Below are positions 50,601 through 55,296 of a stretch of DNA of 64,000 bases, piece after piece. The DNA lies in contig NC_088307.1 in NCBI RefSeq assembly GCF_032854445.1, positions 15,390,017 through 15,454,016 on the forward strand, written 5' to 3'. This DNA comes from Liolophura sinensis. Lineage: Eukaryota > Mollusca > Polyplacophora > Chitonida > Chitonidae. Position 1 is the stretch's first letter. Every line of letters begins with the position of its first letter. The position numbers were made by a program, and so were the translations under genes. The notes below the pieces were generated by a model that was not told the DNA's origin, made no database searches, and saw nothing but the letters and a program-made list of their open reading frames with translations.

Positions 50601-53251
50601 TCACGACCTCACAGAAGAATCGTAACTCTCGTCGCAGACCCGATGGGGAAGAAAATGGGTAGGCCACAGTGTAATTTGTAATGACAAAAATTTGCCTTAT
50701 ACTCAAGATCATTATGTGCACAAGTATGGTATTTGACCTAAAATTTTGTCCATGACTGAGTTAAGCTGGATTCTTCGATGTTTTGAGATTTTCATGGACG
50801 GAAGGATGATATCCTACTGGGAAAGGGTCAGTTTCAGCATCAAAACAGAAATTGCGAGTCCTTTATTTGCATCTGAAATGTGCTCTTGTTGGGGAAATTT
50901 TAGATCAGATAGAGTAATTTTTGCATTCGCTCATTTTTATTTAAACAGTACTTTCTGACTCAAGGGAATTCCACCTTTTGAAAATGTTAATCTTTTCCTT
51001 TTCTTGACTTTAAGCCCAAAAGGTGCCTTGCCCATGGACAAAGTGGATGCTAATGACAACAGCCCTGCACTCATGACTTCTCATTGCTATGATGATGAAG
51101 ACCAGCCAAGAGCAAAAGCCATGAAGGTAATATTTTATGGGCATTAAACATTTCTTATTATGTAAGAACATGGTCAGCAGTGCTTATTGTACATAAATGT
51201 GTTGTAGATTTTGACACAGTGAGCAAAAAAAAAAACATTACCTTGATAAGAACATTGTGAGACATTAATGTGAAAATTTTTGTGCCCTTCACACCAGTTT
51301 TGTTTGCCCTTCACATAAAATGGACTCTGAAGTTTGGTAAACTAGATATGTCCATGGTTTCAGCTGGATCGGGACTCCGATGTAAAGACAGAGAAGTGTG
51401 ATCCATCGCACACAGACAGTCGACCATGGACACAACAGCACATGGAAGCAGCCAACATCCCCAACCCTGGCATTATGGCCTTGACCCCTCCTGGAGATGA
51501 AAATCAGATTGATTGTAAAGATGTCAACGCGCGTGGGCCTGGTATGCTCTTATTCTGTGGACTTTTCTTTGTAGGAGATATGGAGAATTATGGCTCTTAT
51601 GGAAGCCATAACAAATCTTACTTGAGGAAGGTCTACACTGTACACCAGTCAAATAAACTGAACCTTTGTTTATCCACAAGGTAAAATAATAGTTCACTAT
51701 CTCTCTTATTGCTTCTTTATTTGATTGTTTATATCAGACTGCAGATTTTGTGTCAAAACACAATGTTCTATGTTTTCAGATGGCCTGACGCCTCTAATGC
51801 TGGCATCATTTCGTGGAGGTGGTCAAGATGTGTGCGATGATGAAAGTGGCTCGGGTTCAGCGTCGACAGAAGGTGGAGAGTCTGATGATCGGGAGGTGAT
51901 CACAAGTTTACTAATGCAGGGCGCATCCATCAACGCTCAGACAGATCGCACAGGTTAGCAACGTTTGTATGATGGAATAACATTGATTCCTTTCTCACAC
52001 CAACATACATGTATACTGGATATATTTTTGTTAGCTTGAAGCATGGCCGATTTTCTGTAAATCATTGATGAAATGTGTTAACATTCTGATCTGACCAAAG
52101 TTTAACCTGTTTGTAGGTGAGACATCTTTACACCTGGCTGCCAGGTATGCAAGAGCGGATGCTGCCAAACTGCTGCTAGACGCTGGTGCAGAAACAAACA
52201 CACAAGACAACACAGGACGTACGCCTCTCCACACAGCAGTGGCCTCTGATGCTCAAGGCGTGTTTCAGGTAGGTGTTGTCAAGGACTTGAGAATAGCAAA
52301 AGTTCATAGGAAAAGTGGCTGCCTGATATGACCTGAAAAATTAGTACTCAGTATCAGTTCTGACGCAGCCCTGTGAAGTGTTGATCCCTATTCAAATAAA
52401 TATTTGAAGCTTTTTTAGTAATTTGCATCATCCTGGAATATGTAGGTGTACTTTTTGAAAATGAAAAATATCTGATGATAATGTAAAAGATACTTTTGTA
52501 CATGAGATGACACATACAGTCAATGTGGAATAAGTGTATTAACTCTCAGTGACGTTTTCATGCTGTAGATATTGCTAAGAAATCGCTCCACTAATCTAAA
52601 TGCCCGTATGCACGATGGCTGCACGCCCATGATCCTGGCTGCCCGACTAGCCATTGAAGGCATGGTGGAAGAGCTTATCAACGCTGATGCGGACATCAAC
52701 GCTGTGGATGACTCTGGTATGTCCCCCCCCACCCCCAAAATCCCTTAATCTCCAGATTTCGGAAGAGTTTCTTACTGAAGGTAACAGAGCATGCCAATAT
52801 GCTTTTTTGCTCAAATCATATGTAACAATTCACCCAATAATAAAACCTTATTCACAAAGATGATTTGCTGAATGTTTTGGAGGCAAATGAAAATTGTCAC
52901 AAGCAGTAAAATTTTCTTCAGTGTGAACTGACCTCCATGTTGACGGTGTACATTCCAGGTAAAACAGCTCTTCACTGGGCAGCGTCTGTCAATAATCTTG
53001 AGGCCACCCAGGTTCTCCTTCAACATGGAGCGAACAGAGACTCCCAAGACAACAAGGTAACTTCCACAAATAAAAACCTTCATTCTTCTGAACTACTGAC
53101 ATTTCTTCTGTCATATTTGATTCTTGCTTTAATCTATGCTGTATGGTAGAGCATCCGCTTTGGGAGCGGCAAATCCAGGGTCACACCTAAGACCTTAAAA
53201 GAGGAAGTTTTAGCTTCCTTGCTTGGCATTCAGCATTAAGGGGATAGTGCA

Positions 53252-53289
<38 letters not shown>

Positions 53290-55296
53290 ATTGGTGTTTT
53301 ACGCCGTTCTGAAGAATATTTCATCATGCATTTCACCAGCATTATGGTGGGTGGAAACCGGGCAGAGCCCGGGGGAAACCCACAACCATCCGCAGGTTGT
53401 TGACAGACCTTTCCACTTAGAGGAAGGCCGGAGAGGAAGCCAGCATGAACTGGACTTGAACTCACATCGACCGCATTGGTGAGAGACTCCTGGGTCATTA
53501 TGCTGCGCTAGCGCGCTAACCGACTGAGCCACGGATACCCCGGATAGTGCAATGAAAGGTCGTCTCAGTGAAGCAGCACTAGATAAAAGAGCGGTGGAAA
53601 TCCATCATGCAACAAGGACTCCTTCGTCATCATATGACTGAAAAATTGTTAAGTATGACGTTAAACACCAAGCACTCGCACACTCACTCAAAATATGAAG
53701 TGCTGTTAAGCCACAATCAATCATTCATGCATTCAAAATGGAAGACATGGATTGCAAGATTTCCTGTTTTTGTTTTCTTTTTTGGTTTTTTTTTTTTGCA
53801 TAAATTCAGTCAGTCAGTACTGAAAAGGCTGCATCCATCATGTTTGATATTTGATTCAACTGCTTATATTTATTATTTTATTACTTTATTTTATGGTTTG
53901 AACGTTGTTGTTTTTTTTTCAACAAATTTATTTACAATACTTCCAAATCATGTGTCCTGTTATTAAAGGTGTATCAGGTAAAATGTGCCATTCATTCTCA
54001 GTTGGTCAAATCATCAAATTAATAAAAAATAAAATTTCACTTTTACAGGATGAGACACCATTATTTCTGGCTGCAAAAGAAGGCAGTTACCAAACGGCAA
54101 GAATTCTGCTGGACCATTTTGCAAATCGTGACATCACGGATCATATGGATAGACTACCAAGAGATGTTGCATTGGATAGACGACATGGAGACATTGTTCA
54201 GTTACTTGATGAATACAAAACAAACAATCCTCAGAATGGTGGGGTGCAAAGCGGAATAAATGGTGGTGGAATGGAACACCCATTCATGGCACCCACGAAG
54301 CACACTAAACCAAAATCCCGCAGGACTAAACTTGCTAGCCATGGTGGTCCAACAAAAGATGGGAATGGTAAAAACAGCGGGGCAGGAACTGCACAGAAAA
54401 AGCCACGCAAAAAGAACACCAGCAACAAGCTGCGTCAGAACGGGTCTCTGGTAAATGGAGATGCCATGTCTGCGCAAGACTCAGTGGAGTCGCAGCGCTA
54501 CGACCTGCAGAATTTTGAGAACGGGCAGCTGATATTTTCTCAGGCAGACCTGAATGCTTTGGACAAGTTGCCCTTGCCCTGCGTCATGACACAGGCCTTG
54601 CGGGATGAGCCAAGTATGAACTTTGCTGGAGGTCAGTATCACAGCAAGCCTGGGATGGACCCCAGCATGATGGAGGGTCACAGAGATTGGCTTGACACGC
54701 ACGGGCCTTTGTCACAACAGTCCCAGGGGACACCACTCTCGCATGGGAACCTTCATTCCCCGCCAAGCCATCTGTCACAACACAACAGCCCTATGATGCT
54801 GAACGGAGTTGCGGGATCCCCCGTCAAGCCAAAAAACTACCCAACCTCACCAACCCATATGCAAGCCATGCACCAGCACGCGCAGCAGAACCAACGGGTG
54901 CAGCTGAGCCCACCGAATGAGTACACCCCTTTCCCTGACCCCCACATGGAGTCTAGCATTCCTCTGAATCCTATGTACACCCAGGATATTCACCAGCAGA
55001 AACAGCACCTGGGCACATCCCCACATGGCCACCAGATGAACATGGTGGCAGAGCAGTATCCCACGCCTCCCTCCCAGCACAGCCATTACAGCTCCGAATC
55101 CCCGCCACAACACATTCTGGCGTCTGCGCTACCTGAACATTATCTCACCCCCTCCCCTGACTCACCCGGCCAGTGGTCGAGCTCATCACCACATTCCGCT
55201 GCCTCTGATTGGTCAGAAGGGATCTCCAGCCCTGTCCAGCCAATCGGCCAACCCATGCCGATTCCAATGAAGAAACATGAAGGAATCTACCTATAG
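14467..55296 (+). CDS. Notch: Notch receptor gene, 33 exons, 5' end missing
   Basis: This is a single-pass receptor for DSL ligands (Delta, Serrate/Jagged). Ligand binding leads to S2 and gamma-secretase cleavage, and the intracellular domain then activates CSL targets in the nucleus. The joined exons (listed separately) give about 2417 residues in one frame: end of EGF1, EGF2 to 36, three LNRs, NOD/NODP with an RRKR furin-type site, one transmembrane helix, RAM with WFP, seven ankyrin repeats, basic clusters and a PEST tail. Every intron has GT/AG ends and the phases are compatible throughout. The EGF order, including the odd repeats 10, 22, 29 and 33, matches fly and human Notch one for one. 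The total is close to human NOTCH1 (about 2555) and shorter than fly (about 2700). Signal peptide and most of EGF1 are absent. Identity is very secure. Exon borders are read by eye, without transcript support. Confidence 0.97.
14918..15052 (+). CDS. Notch: Notch exon: end of EGF2 and EGF3
   Basis: Acceptor is ttttttag and donor is gtaaat, with phase-1 introns on both sides. It encodes YEGTLCE, closing EGF2, and EGF3 with NPCENGGTC and [13 protein letters not shown] gives the C2-X4-T-C3 pattern of O-fucosylation sites. The codon for Gly is split with the previous exon. Confidence 0.93.
15332..15536 (+). CDS. Notch: Notch exon: EGF4 and most of EGF5
   Basis: The exon starts after gcaaacag and ends before gtaagt. 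It encodes the end of EGF3, EGF4 ([10 protein letters not shown]) and EGF5, which opens with [12 protein letters not shown], a calcium-binding type start. The exon ends at phase 2 inside EGF5, after HGSF. The remaining bases come from the exon at 15831. Confidence 0.93.
15831..15964 (+). CDS. Notch: Notch exon: end of EGF5 and EGF6
   Basis: Acceptor is ttattttcag and donor is gtatgt. It encodes [12 protein letters not shown], closing EGF5, then EGF6 with [13 protein letters not shown] and VCECPAG. The order matches fly EGF6, which also reads [11 protein letters not shown]. It is followed by the longest intron seen within the traced gene (7.8 kb). Confidence 0.93.
16624..16857 (+). mobile_element. 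Diverged SINE-A-related copy
   Basis: A tRNA-like head (tgtggccaagtgtttagagc, then gagttcaagtccag) is followed by cggatggtcgcaggtttccc, tttcctcccaccataatgct and gtgaaatattcttagg. The body is SINE-A. The A-box region differs from other copies and looks more like a Leu/Ser-type tRNA head, so this may be a subfamily. Confidence 0.75.
22818..23305. repeat. 54-bp minisatellite with 108-bp higher-order period
   Basis: Units start at 22843, 22897, 22951, 23005, 23059, 23113, 23167 and 23221, with partial copies at both ends. Two unit types alternate: one has ccggtggaaaataaaaccc, the other cctgtggaaaatgaaaccc. Because 54 is a multiple of three and the unit lacks stops in one frame per strand, long open frames run through it on both strands. 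It lies wholly within a Notch intron. Confidence 0.95.
23803..23925 (+). CDS. Notch: Notch exon: end of EGF6 and EGF7
   Basis: Acceptor is tttgctttcag and donor is gtaagc. It encodes GFTGANC, which closes EGF6, and EGF7, which opens ENIDDC-like (EKNIDDC) and includes [14 protein letters not shown]. The match to fly YDDC...CIDGISDYTCRCPP and human NIDDC...CVDGVNTYNCRCPP is direct. Flanking introns are phase 1. Confidence 0.95.
23926..25275. other. Intron between EGF7 and EGF8
   Basis: It contains one SINE-A copy in reverse orientation (24724-24966). Nothing else is recognised. Confidence 0.85.
24724..24966 (-). mobile_element. SINE-A copy, reverse
   Basis: Read on the minus strand, the head (tggctcagttggttagc and gagttcaagtccagctc) and the body (gcaacctgc..., accat...) are clear. 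The 3' terminus lies at ttggtgttttatgtcgtact on the + strand. It is somewhat diverged, with gaatatttcgcttatacgcc. The A-tail and target-site duplication were not resolved. Confidence 0.82.
25276..25506 (+). CDS. Notch: Notch exon: end of EGF7, EGF8 and most of EGF9
   Basis: Acceptor is attcttcag and donor is gtgagt. EGF8 opens DVDEC and has CKNGATC, the C2-X4-T-C3 O-fucose pattern that in fly and vertebrates contributes to ligand recognition. EGF9 opens NIDDC with [30 protein letters not shown], joining the two, is identical in position to fly and human Notch. Confidence 0.96.
25940..26095 (+). CDS. Notch: Notch exon: EGF10 and start of EGF11
   Basis: Acceptor is ccctgccag and donor is gtaagt. 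It encodes [17 protein letters not shown], the distinctive EGF10 opening (fly HLDDACTSNPC, human HLNDACISNPC). QDINECEE, the start of the calcium-binding ligand-contact repeat EGF11, follows. The exon ends within the C1-C2 spacer of EGF11. Confidence 0.96.
26096..28353. other. 2.3 kb intron within EGF11
   Basis: I see no repeat or exon that I can name. The stretch around 27400-28060 has medium-length open frames on both strands with no recognisable motif. Confidence 0.75.
28354..28542 (+). CDS. Notch: Notch exon: EGF11 and most of EGF12
   Basis: Acceptor is ggggtttcag and donor is gttggt. It completes EGF11 ([16 protein letters not shown]) and encodes EGF12 with [10 protein letters not shown] and CRNDGTC. 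CHSNPC fits the CXSXPC O-glucose pattern, and CRNDGTC the O-fucose pattern at the ligand-binding site. EGF11-12 form the core DSL-ligand interface in characterised Notch proteins. The gttggt donor is weaker than the others in this gene, but phase and alignment support it. Confidence 0.95.
28915..29258. repeat. Three tandem ~128-bp units with internal hairpin
   Basis: Units start at 28915, 29044 and 29172, each with aataatttg near the start and tctaggattagtgcag-like text. Units 1 and 2 are nearly identical; unit 3 is diverged and shortened. Units 1 and 2 each contain the inverted pair cactggattt...aaatccagtg (28997-29025 and 29128-29153), a short A-loop hairpin. Unit 3 has lost it. Confidence 0.88.
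30104..30266 (+). mobile_element. 5'-truncated SINE-A with 12-bp target-site duplication
   Basis: The element starts within the body at ctccggccgtacgtggg, lacks the tRNA head, and ends in an aaataaataaa tail. The flanks are aaaacccaaatt at 30092-30103 and again at 30267-30278, a perfect 12-bp duplication (the A-run boundary is ambiguous by a few bases). Head loss with an intact duplication indicates truncation at insertion rather than later deletion. Confidence 0.92.
30420..30533 (+). CDS. Notch: Notch exon: end of EGF12 and EGF13
   Basis: Acceptor is cctgcctag and donor is gtaggg, with phase-1 borders. EGF13 opens [12 protein letters not shown]. Its CQNSALC lacks the Ser/Thr of the O-fucose pattern. 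Confidence 0.95.
30534..31026. other. Intron between EGF13 and EGF14
   Basis: 493 bp. Nothing recognised beyond splice signals. Confidence 0.85.
31027..31140 (+). CDS. Notch: Notch exon: end of EGF13 and EGF14
   Basis: Acceptor is cttttgtag and donor is gtatgg. It encodes GFTGPTC, closing EGF13, and EGF14 with [16 protein letters not shown] and YQCICTPG. The exon is again one EGF long with phase-1 borders. Confidence 0.95.
31141..31481. other. Intron between EGF14 and EGF15
   Basis: 341 bp. Nothing recognised beyond splice signals. Confidence 0.85.
31482..31715 (+). CDS. Notch: Notch exon: EGF15 and most of EGF16
   Basis: Acceptor is catgacag and donor is gtgagt. EGF15 opens [10 protein letters not shown] and has the contracted loop CHNGRC, with four residues between C2 and C3 instead of five. 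Fly EGF15 (CHRGKC) shares this. EGF16 opens [16 protein letters not shown]. Confidence 0.95.
31716..35199. other. 3.5 kb intron between EGF16 and EGF17
   Basis: Mostly featureless AT-rich DNA with A and T homopolymers (31980-31995, 33740-33758, 34138-34153). A locally GC-richer patch at 33600-33720 includes one CSL-type site (33682-33689). A possible decayed SINE-A tail lies near 34998-35040 (gaaatattcttaagg). Confidence 0.75.
33682..33689 (+). promoter_or_regulatory. Candidate CSL/Su(H) site in intron
   Basis: CGTGGGAA matches the YGTGRGAA consensus of the CSL factor that acts with the Notch intracellular domain. In 64 kb several matches are expected by chance, so this is only a candidate. 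Confidence 0.2.
35200..35313 (+). CDS. Notch: Notch exon: end of EGF16 and EGF17
   Basis: Acceptor is ccccattcag and donor is gtatta. It encodes EGF17: [17 protein letters not shown], then [11 protein letters not shown]. It is one EGF long, phase 1 on both sides. Confidence 0.95.
35314..35946. other. Intron between EGF17 and EGF18
   Basis: It holds a SINE-B-tailed element (35541-35752). Nothing else is recognised. Confidence 0.8.
35541..35752 (+). mobile_element. SINE with SINE-B-type 3' tail
   Basis: The 3' end reads catatgactgaaaaatt, then gacgttaaacctcaagca, as in SINE-B. The upstream part has a B-box-like gggatcaaactcgggtc, then cagcacttaggcagcatgga and ccacaagaagacac, which differ from the SINE-B body but recur at 42150-42445. 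It is probably a separate SINE family sharing a tail. Confidence 0.65.
35947..36142 (+). CDS. Notch: Notch exon: EGF18 and most of EGF19
   Basis: Acceptor is attttccag and donor is gtacgt. EGF18 opens [17 protein letters not shown] and has GFYGATC. EGF19 opens [16 protein letters not shown]. It ends at phase 2 inside EGF19, after DGVN, which breaks the run of phase-1 borders. Confidence 0.95.
36143..38001. other. 1.9 kb intron within EGF19
   Basis: It contains a short 15-bp direct repeat just before the acceptor (37945-37990). Nothing else is recognised. Confidence 0.8.
37945..37990. repeat. 15-bp repeat abutting a splice acceptor
   Basis: tttaatgctgtctgt occurs three times in a row, ending about 12 bp before the exon at 38002. 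It forms most of the pyrimidine-rich zone and repeats a branch-point-like ttaat. Confidence 0.85.
38002..38147 (+). CDS. Notch: Notch exon: end of EGF19 and EGF20
   Basis: Acceptor is gtgtattacag and donor is gtacac. It closes EGF19 with [14 protein letters not shown] and encodes EGF20: [17 protein letters not shown], then [11 protein letters not shown]. The phase-2 start matches the previous donor. Confidence 0.95.
38344..38574 (+). CDS. Notch: Notch exon: EGF21 and EGF22
   Basis: Acceptor is caccacccag and donor is gtaagt. EGF21 opens [10 protein letters not shown] with the contracted CIHGQC. EGF22 opens [15 protein letters not shown] and has the [11 protein letters not shown] insert, conserved in fly (MDPCASNRC...SSNFLDFSC). 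Confidence 0.96.
38701..38816 (+). mobile_element. 5'-truncated SINE-A at edge of tandem array
   Basis: It begins at tgggtttcccccgggctc, has the tail caccaatcaaataaataaat, and lacks the head. tcacatctg flanks it at 38692-38700 and 38817-38825, a 9-bp target-site duplication whose second copy is also the start of the adjoining 40-bp array. Confidence 0.88.
38821..39215. repeat. 40-bp tandem array, about ten copies
   Basis: Full units run 38841-39200 in exact 40-bp steps, with partial units at both ends. Each unit has two related 20-bp halves, one with gtgtttgatattcca and one with gcagtttgatactcac. It is noncoding. Confidence 0.95.
39361..39513 (+). CDS. Notch: Notch exon: EGF23 and start of EGF24
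   Basis: Acceptor is tttcttttag and donor is gtaagt. EGF23 opens [12 protein letters not shown] and has the contracted CVHGQC. EGF24 begins QNIDDCNP and is split by the intron before its second cysteine. EGF24 starts the region called Abruptex in fly Notch. Confidence 0.95.
39514..40165. other. Intron within EGF24
   Basis: It contains a duplicated ~107-bp segment (39754-39972) built from shorter aaaatacaagatatc/gatatcatt motifs. Confidence 0.85.
39754..39972. repeat. Two ~107-bp tandem copies with sub-repeats
   Basis: atataattcaagtacc starts each copy at 39754 and 39861. Each copy contains two sub-repeats of aaaatacaagat followed by tactc and gatatcatt. It is noncoding. Confidence 0.85.
40166..40394 (+). 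CDS. Notch: Notch exon: EGF24, EGF25 and start of EGF26
   Basis: Acceptor is ccttgttgtag and donor is gtaaga. It has [18 protein letters not shown] (EGF24), [17 protein letters not shown] (EGF25) and RNDDDCTAS (start of EGF26). NDDDCT before the split Ser codon mirrors fly NDEDCTESSC. It ends at phase 2. Confidence 0.96.
40395..41555. other. Intron within EGF26
   Basis: It contains a 24-bp tandem array (40984-41217). Nothing else is recognised. Confidence 0.85.
40984..41217. repeat. 24-bp tandem array
   Basis: About ten units of gattccctgattctcac followed by agtcacc or tgtcacc, one shortened near 41034-41050. The 24-bp period keeps a minus-strand frame open with an 8-residue repeat (VTVRIRES). 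There is no sign that it is translated. Confidence 0.93.
41556..41757 (+). CDS. Notch: Notch exon: EGF26 and EGF27
   Basis: Acceptor is gctcaccccag and donor is gtaaaa. It completes EGF26 ([18 protein letters not shown]) and encodes EGF27 ([24 protein letters not shown]). It ends at phase 0, exactly between EGF27 and EGF28. Confidence 0.96.
41936..42089 (+). CDS. Notch: Notch exon: EGF28 and start of EGF29
   Basis: Acceptor is catctgcacag and donor is gtaact. EGF28 opens [14 protein letters not shown] (fly YVDWCGQSPCENG) and has [12 protein letters not shown]29 starts [11 protein letters not shown], the long first loop that marks this repeat in all Notch proteins. Confidence 0.97.
42090..42719. 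other. Intron within EGF29
   Basis: It holds a SINE with a SINE-B-type tail (42150-42445). Nothing else is recognised. Confidence 0.8.
42150..42445 (+). mobile_element. SINE with SINE-B-type 3' tail, second copy
   Basis: It shares cagcagcactttggtggcat, ccacaagaagaca and caaatgactgaaaaattg, then gacattaaactccaagcatg, with the element at 35541-35752. Its head (ggctccgcagtggctctgg, then gtgttcaagctt) is tRNA-like but decayed. Confidence 0.65.
42720..43271 (+). CDS. Notch: Notch exon: end of EGF29 to EGF33
   Basis: At 552 nt this is the longest EGF exon here. Acceptor is atgtttcag and donor is gtgaga. It encodes the rest of EGF29 ([11 protein letters not shown]), EGF30 ([17 protein letters not shown]), EGF31 ([17 protein letters not shown]), EGF32 ([16 protein letters not shown]) and EGF33 ([11 protein letters not shown], then the [11 protein letters not shown] insert). 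All match fly order. The absence of introns across four EGFs contrasts with the one-EGF exons upstream. Confidence 0.97.
43537..43640 (+). CDS. Notch: Notch exon: end of EGF33 and most of EGF34
   Basis: Acceptor is ttgctcttag and donor is gtaagt. It encodes [16 protein letters not shown] and a short [11 protein letters not shown], ending at phase 0 inside EGF34. Fly EGF34 opens KVDFCAQSPCQNGG. Confidence 0.93.
43641..43976. other. Intron within EGF34
   Basis: 336 bp. Nothing recognised beyond splice signals. Confidence 0.85.
43977..44184 (+). CDS. Notch: Notch exon: end of EGF34, EGF35, most of EGF36
   Basis: Acceptor is gtcattgcag and donor is gtaagt. It encodes GFSGDYC, EGF35 ([21 protein letters not shown]) and EGF36 ([17 protein letters not shown]). 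Confidence 0.95.
44185..44721. other. Intron within EGF36
   Basis: 537 bp. Nothing recognised beyond splice signals. Confidence 0.85.
44722..44900 (+). CDS. Notch: Notch exon: end of EGF36, linker, start of LNR1
   Basis: Acceptor is gtttttcag and donor is gtgagt. It closes the last EGF ([15 protein letters not shown]) and starts the negative regulatory region. The linker reads [13 protein letters not shown], and LNR1 starts [16 protein letters not shown], close to fly CDKRGCTEKQGNGICD. It ends at phase 0 within LNR1. Confidence 0.96.
45027..45580 (+). CDS. Notch: Notch exon: LNR1-3, NOD and S1 site
   Basis: Acceptor is ttattgtag and donor is gtaagt. It completes LNR1 ([15 protein letters not shown]) and encodes LNR2 ([22 protein letters not shown]) and LNR3 ([22 protein letters not shown]), with the calcium-ligating D/N pattern intact. 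NOD follows ([18 protein letters not shown]). GRRKRA at 45531-45548 is a furin-type RXKR site, positioned as the vertebrate S1 site. Fly Notch lacks so clear a site. Confidence 0.97.
45581..45927. other. Intron between NOD and NODP
   Basis: 347 bp. Nothing recognised beyond splice signals. Confidence 0.85.
45928..46064 (+). CDS. Notch: Notch exon: NODP (heterodimerisation domain)
   Basis: Acceptor is tccattccag and donor is gtaagc. It encodes [17 protein letters not shown], then [13 protein letters not shown], closely matching fly YLEIDNRKCTEC...AAEFLAA. It ends IYRVDG, corresponding to the strand carrying the S2 cleavage site. The intron falls in the codon following Asp, at phase 1. Confidence 0.96.
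47465..47686 (+). pseudogene. Possible gene or transposon fragment, first exon-like block
   Basis: An open frame ends in [12 protein letters not shown] just before a gtaatg donor, at phase 0. It has protein-like composition with a charged region ([17 protein letters not shown]). No family recognised. Whether it begins at the Met at 47465 or at an acceptor near 47555 (caacttcag) is unclear. Confidence 0.3.
48066..48137 (+). pseudogene. Possible gene or transposon fragment, second exon-like block
   Basis: It follows a good acceptor (gtctccttacag), joins in frame to the block ending at 47686, and encodes [13 protein letters not shown], a charged stretch and a stop. Function unknown. It lies between the inverted repeats of the candidate element. 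Confidence 0.3.
50451..50658 (+). CDS. Notch: Notch exon: S2-proximal segment, transmembrane helix, start of RAM
   Basis: The exon opens at a tandem acceptor (ttttcagcag), so its first coding base is 50451 or 50454; both keep frame. It encodes a short juxtamembrane piece ([11 protein letters not shown]), a hydrophobic helix ([20 protein letters not shown]) and a basic stop-transfer GKRARG. The Val-rich C-terminal half is suitable for gamma-secretase. RAM then follows with QWFPEGFF, the WFP motif that docks on CSL. Donor is gtaggc, at phase 2. Confidence 0.96.
50659..51014. other. Intron after RAM start
   Basis: 356 bp. Nothing recognised beyond splice signals. Confidence 0.85.
51015..51126 (+). 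CDS. Notch: Notch exon: intracellular linker after RAM
   Basis: Acceptor is gactttaag (less pyrimidine-rich than most) and donor is gtaata. It encodes [16 protein letters not shown], then an acidic [14 protein letters not shown]. Sequence is poorly conserved outside this clade, but it keeps frame between two secure exons. Confidence 0.88.
51364..51541 (+). CDS. Notch: Notch exon: pre-ankyrin region
   Basis: Acceptor is atggtttcag and donor is gtatgc. It encodes [22 protein letters not shown] and DVNARGP. These match human WTQQHLDAADL...MDVNVRGP and fly WSQAHLDVVDV...DVDARGP. The next exon continues directly into ankyrin repeat 1. Confidence 0.95.
51780..51953 (+). CDS. Notch: Notch exon: ankyrin repeat 1
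   Basis: Acceptor is atgttttcag and donor is gttagc. It encodes [15 protein letters not shown], an acidic Ser/Gly-rich insert ([14 protein letters not shown]), then [16 protein letters not shown]. All Notch ankyrin repeats 1 carry an acidic insert. This one is longer than human and rich in Ser and Gly. Confidence 0.96.
52117..52268 (+). CDS. Notch: Notch exon: ankyrin repeats 2-3
   Basis: Acceptor is ctgtttgtag and donor is gtaggt. It encodes [20 protein letters not shown], then [20 protein letters not shown], nearly identical to fly and human Notch. It ends at phase 0. Confidence 0.97.
52569..52716 (+). CDS. Notch: Notch exon: ankyrin repeats 3-4
   Basis: Acceptor is tgctgtag and donor is gtatgt. 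It encodes [20 protein letters not shown], then [18 protein letters not shown] and [16 protein letters not shown] is invariant among Notch proteins. Confidence 0.97.
52959..53056 (+). CDS. Notch: Notch exon: ankyrin repeat 5
   Basis: Acceptor is acattccag and donor is gtaact. It encodes [20 protein letters not shown], then [12 protein letters not shown]. It ends at phase 0, like the human border before EETPLFLAA. Confidence 0.97.
53143..53690 (+). mobile_element. SINE-B split by a SINE-A
   Basis: The head side (gtagagcatccgctttggga, cacacctaagaccttaaaag, gaggaagttttagcttcct) ends at 53255. The body resumes at 53542 (aaaggtcgtctcagtgaagc, gataaaagagcggtggaaat) and ends with gttaaacaccaagcactcgc. 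Removing 53256-53541 and one copy of the duplication gives a continuous SINE-B comparable with those at 1690 and 60985. Confidence 0.92.
53256..53541 (-). mobile_element. SINE-A inserted in SINE-B, 14-bp target-site duplication
   Basis: A long T tract (the A tail on the minus strand) precedes ttggtgttttacgccgttct. The inverted body follows, then ctaaccgactgagccacgga, the inverted tRNA head. ggatagtgcaatga flanks it at 53242-53255 and 53542-53555. The copy is near full length. Confidence 0.95.
54049..55296 (+). CDS. Notch: Notch last exon: ankyrin 6-7, NLS, C-terminal tail, stop
   Basis: Acceptor is acttttacag. It encodes [20 protein letters not shown], then [20 protein letters not shown] (ankyrin 6-7) and [11 protein letters not shown]. 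Basic clusters KPKSRRTK and KKPRKKN are likely nuclear localisation signals. A Gln/Ser/Pro-rich transactivation-like region contains [10 protein letters not shown], as in fly. The end has [11 protein letters not shown] (a likely CDC4/FBXW7 phosphodegron) and [16 protein letters not shown], the conserved PEST block, then KKHEGIYL and a tag stop; fly ends similarly (EAIYI). There is no long polyglutamine (opa) tract. The open frame extends upstream of 54049 into the intron, but phase and homology set the start here. Confidence 0.98.
   Translation, partial: DETPLFLAAKEGSYQTARILLDHFANRDITDHMDRLPRDVALDRRHGDIVQLLDEYKTNNPQNGGVQSGINGGGMEHPFMAPTKHTKPKSRRTKLASHGGPTKDGNGKNSGAGTAQKKPRKKNTSNKLRQNGSLVNGDAMSAQDSVESQRYDLQNFENGQLIFSQADLNALDKLPLPCVMTQALRDEPSMNFAGGQYHSKPGMDPSMMEGHRDWLDTHGPLSQQSQGTPLSHGNLHSPPSHLSQHNSPMMLNGVAGSPVKPKNYPTSPTHMQAMHQHAQQNQRVQLSPPNEYTPFPDPHMESSIPLNPMYTQDIHQQKQHLGTSPHGHQMNMVAEQYPTPPSQHSHYSSESPPQHILASALPEHYLTPSPDSPGQWSSSSPHSAASDWSEGISSPVQPIGQPMPIPMKKHEGIYL

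Larger units (their letters stand above)
53057..54048. other. 1 kb intron holding a nested SINE pair
   Basis: Most of it is a SINE-B (53143-53690) interrupted by a SINE-A (53256-53541). The rest is T-rich sequence leading to the acceptor. Confidence 0.9.

Noticed and set aside
53905-54048. Upstream extension of the last Notch exon frame to a Met at 53905
   Set aside because: Phase from the previous exon and alignment with DETPLFLAA place the exon start at 54049, just after acttttacag; the upstream part is T-rich intron.
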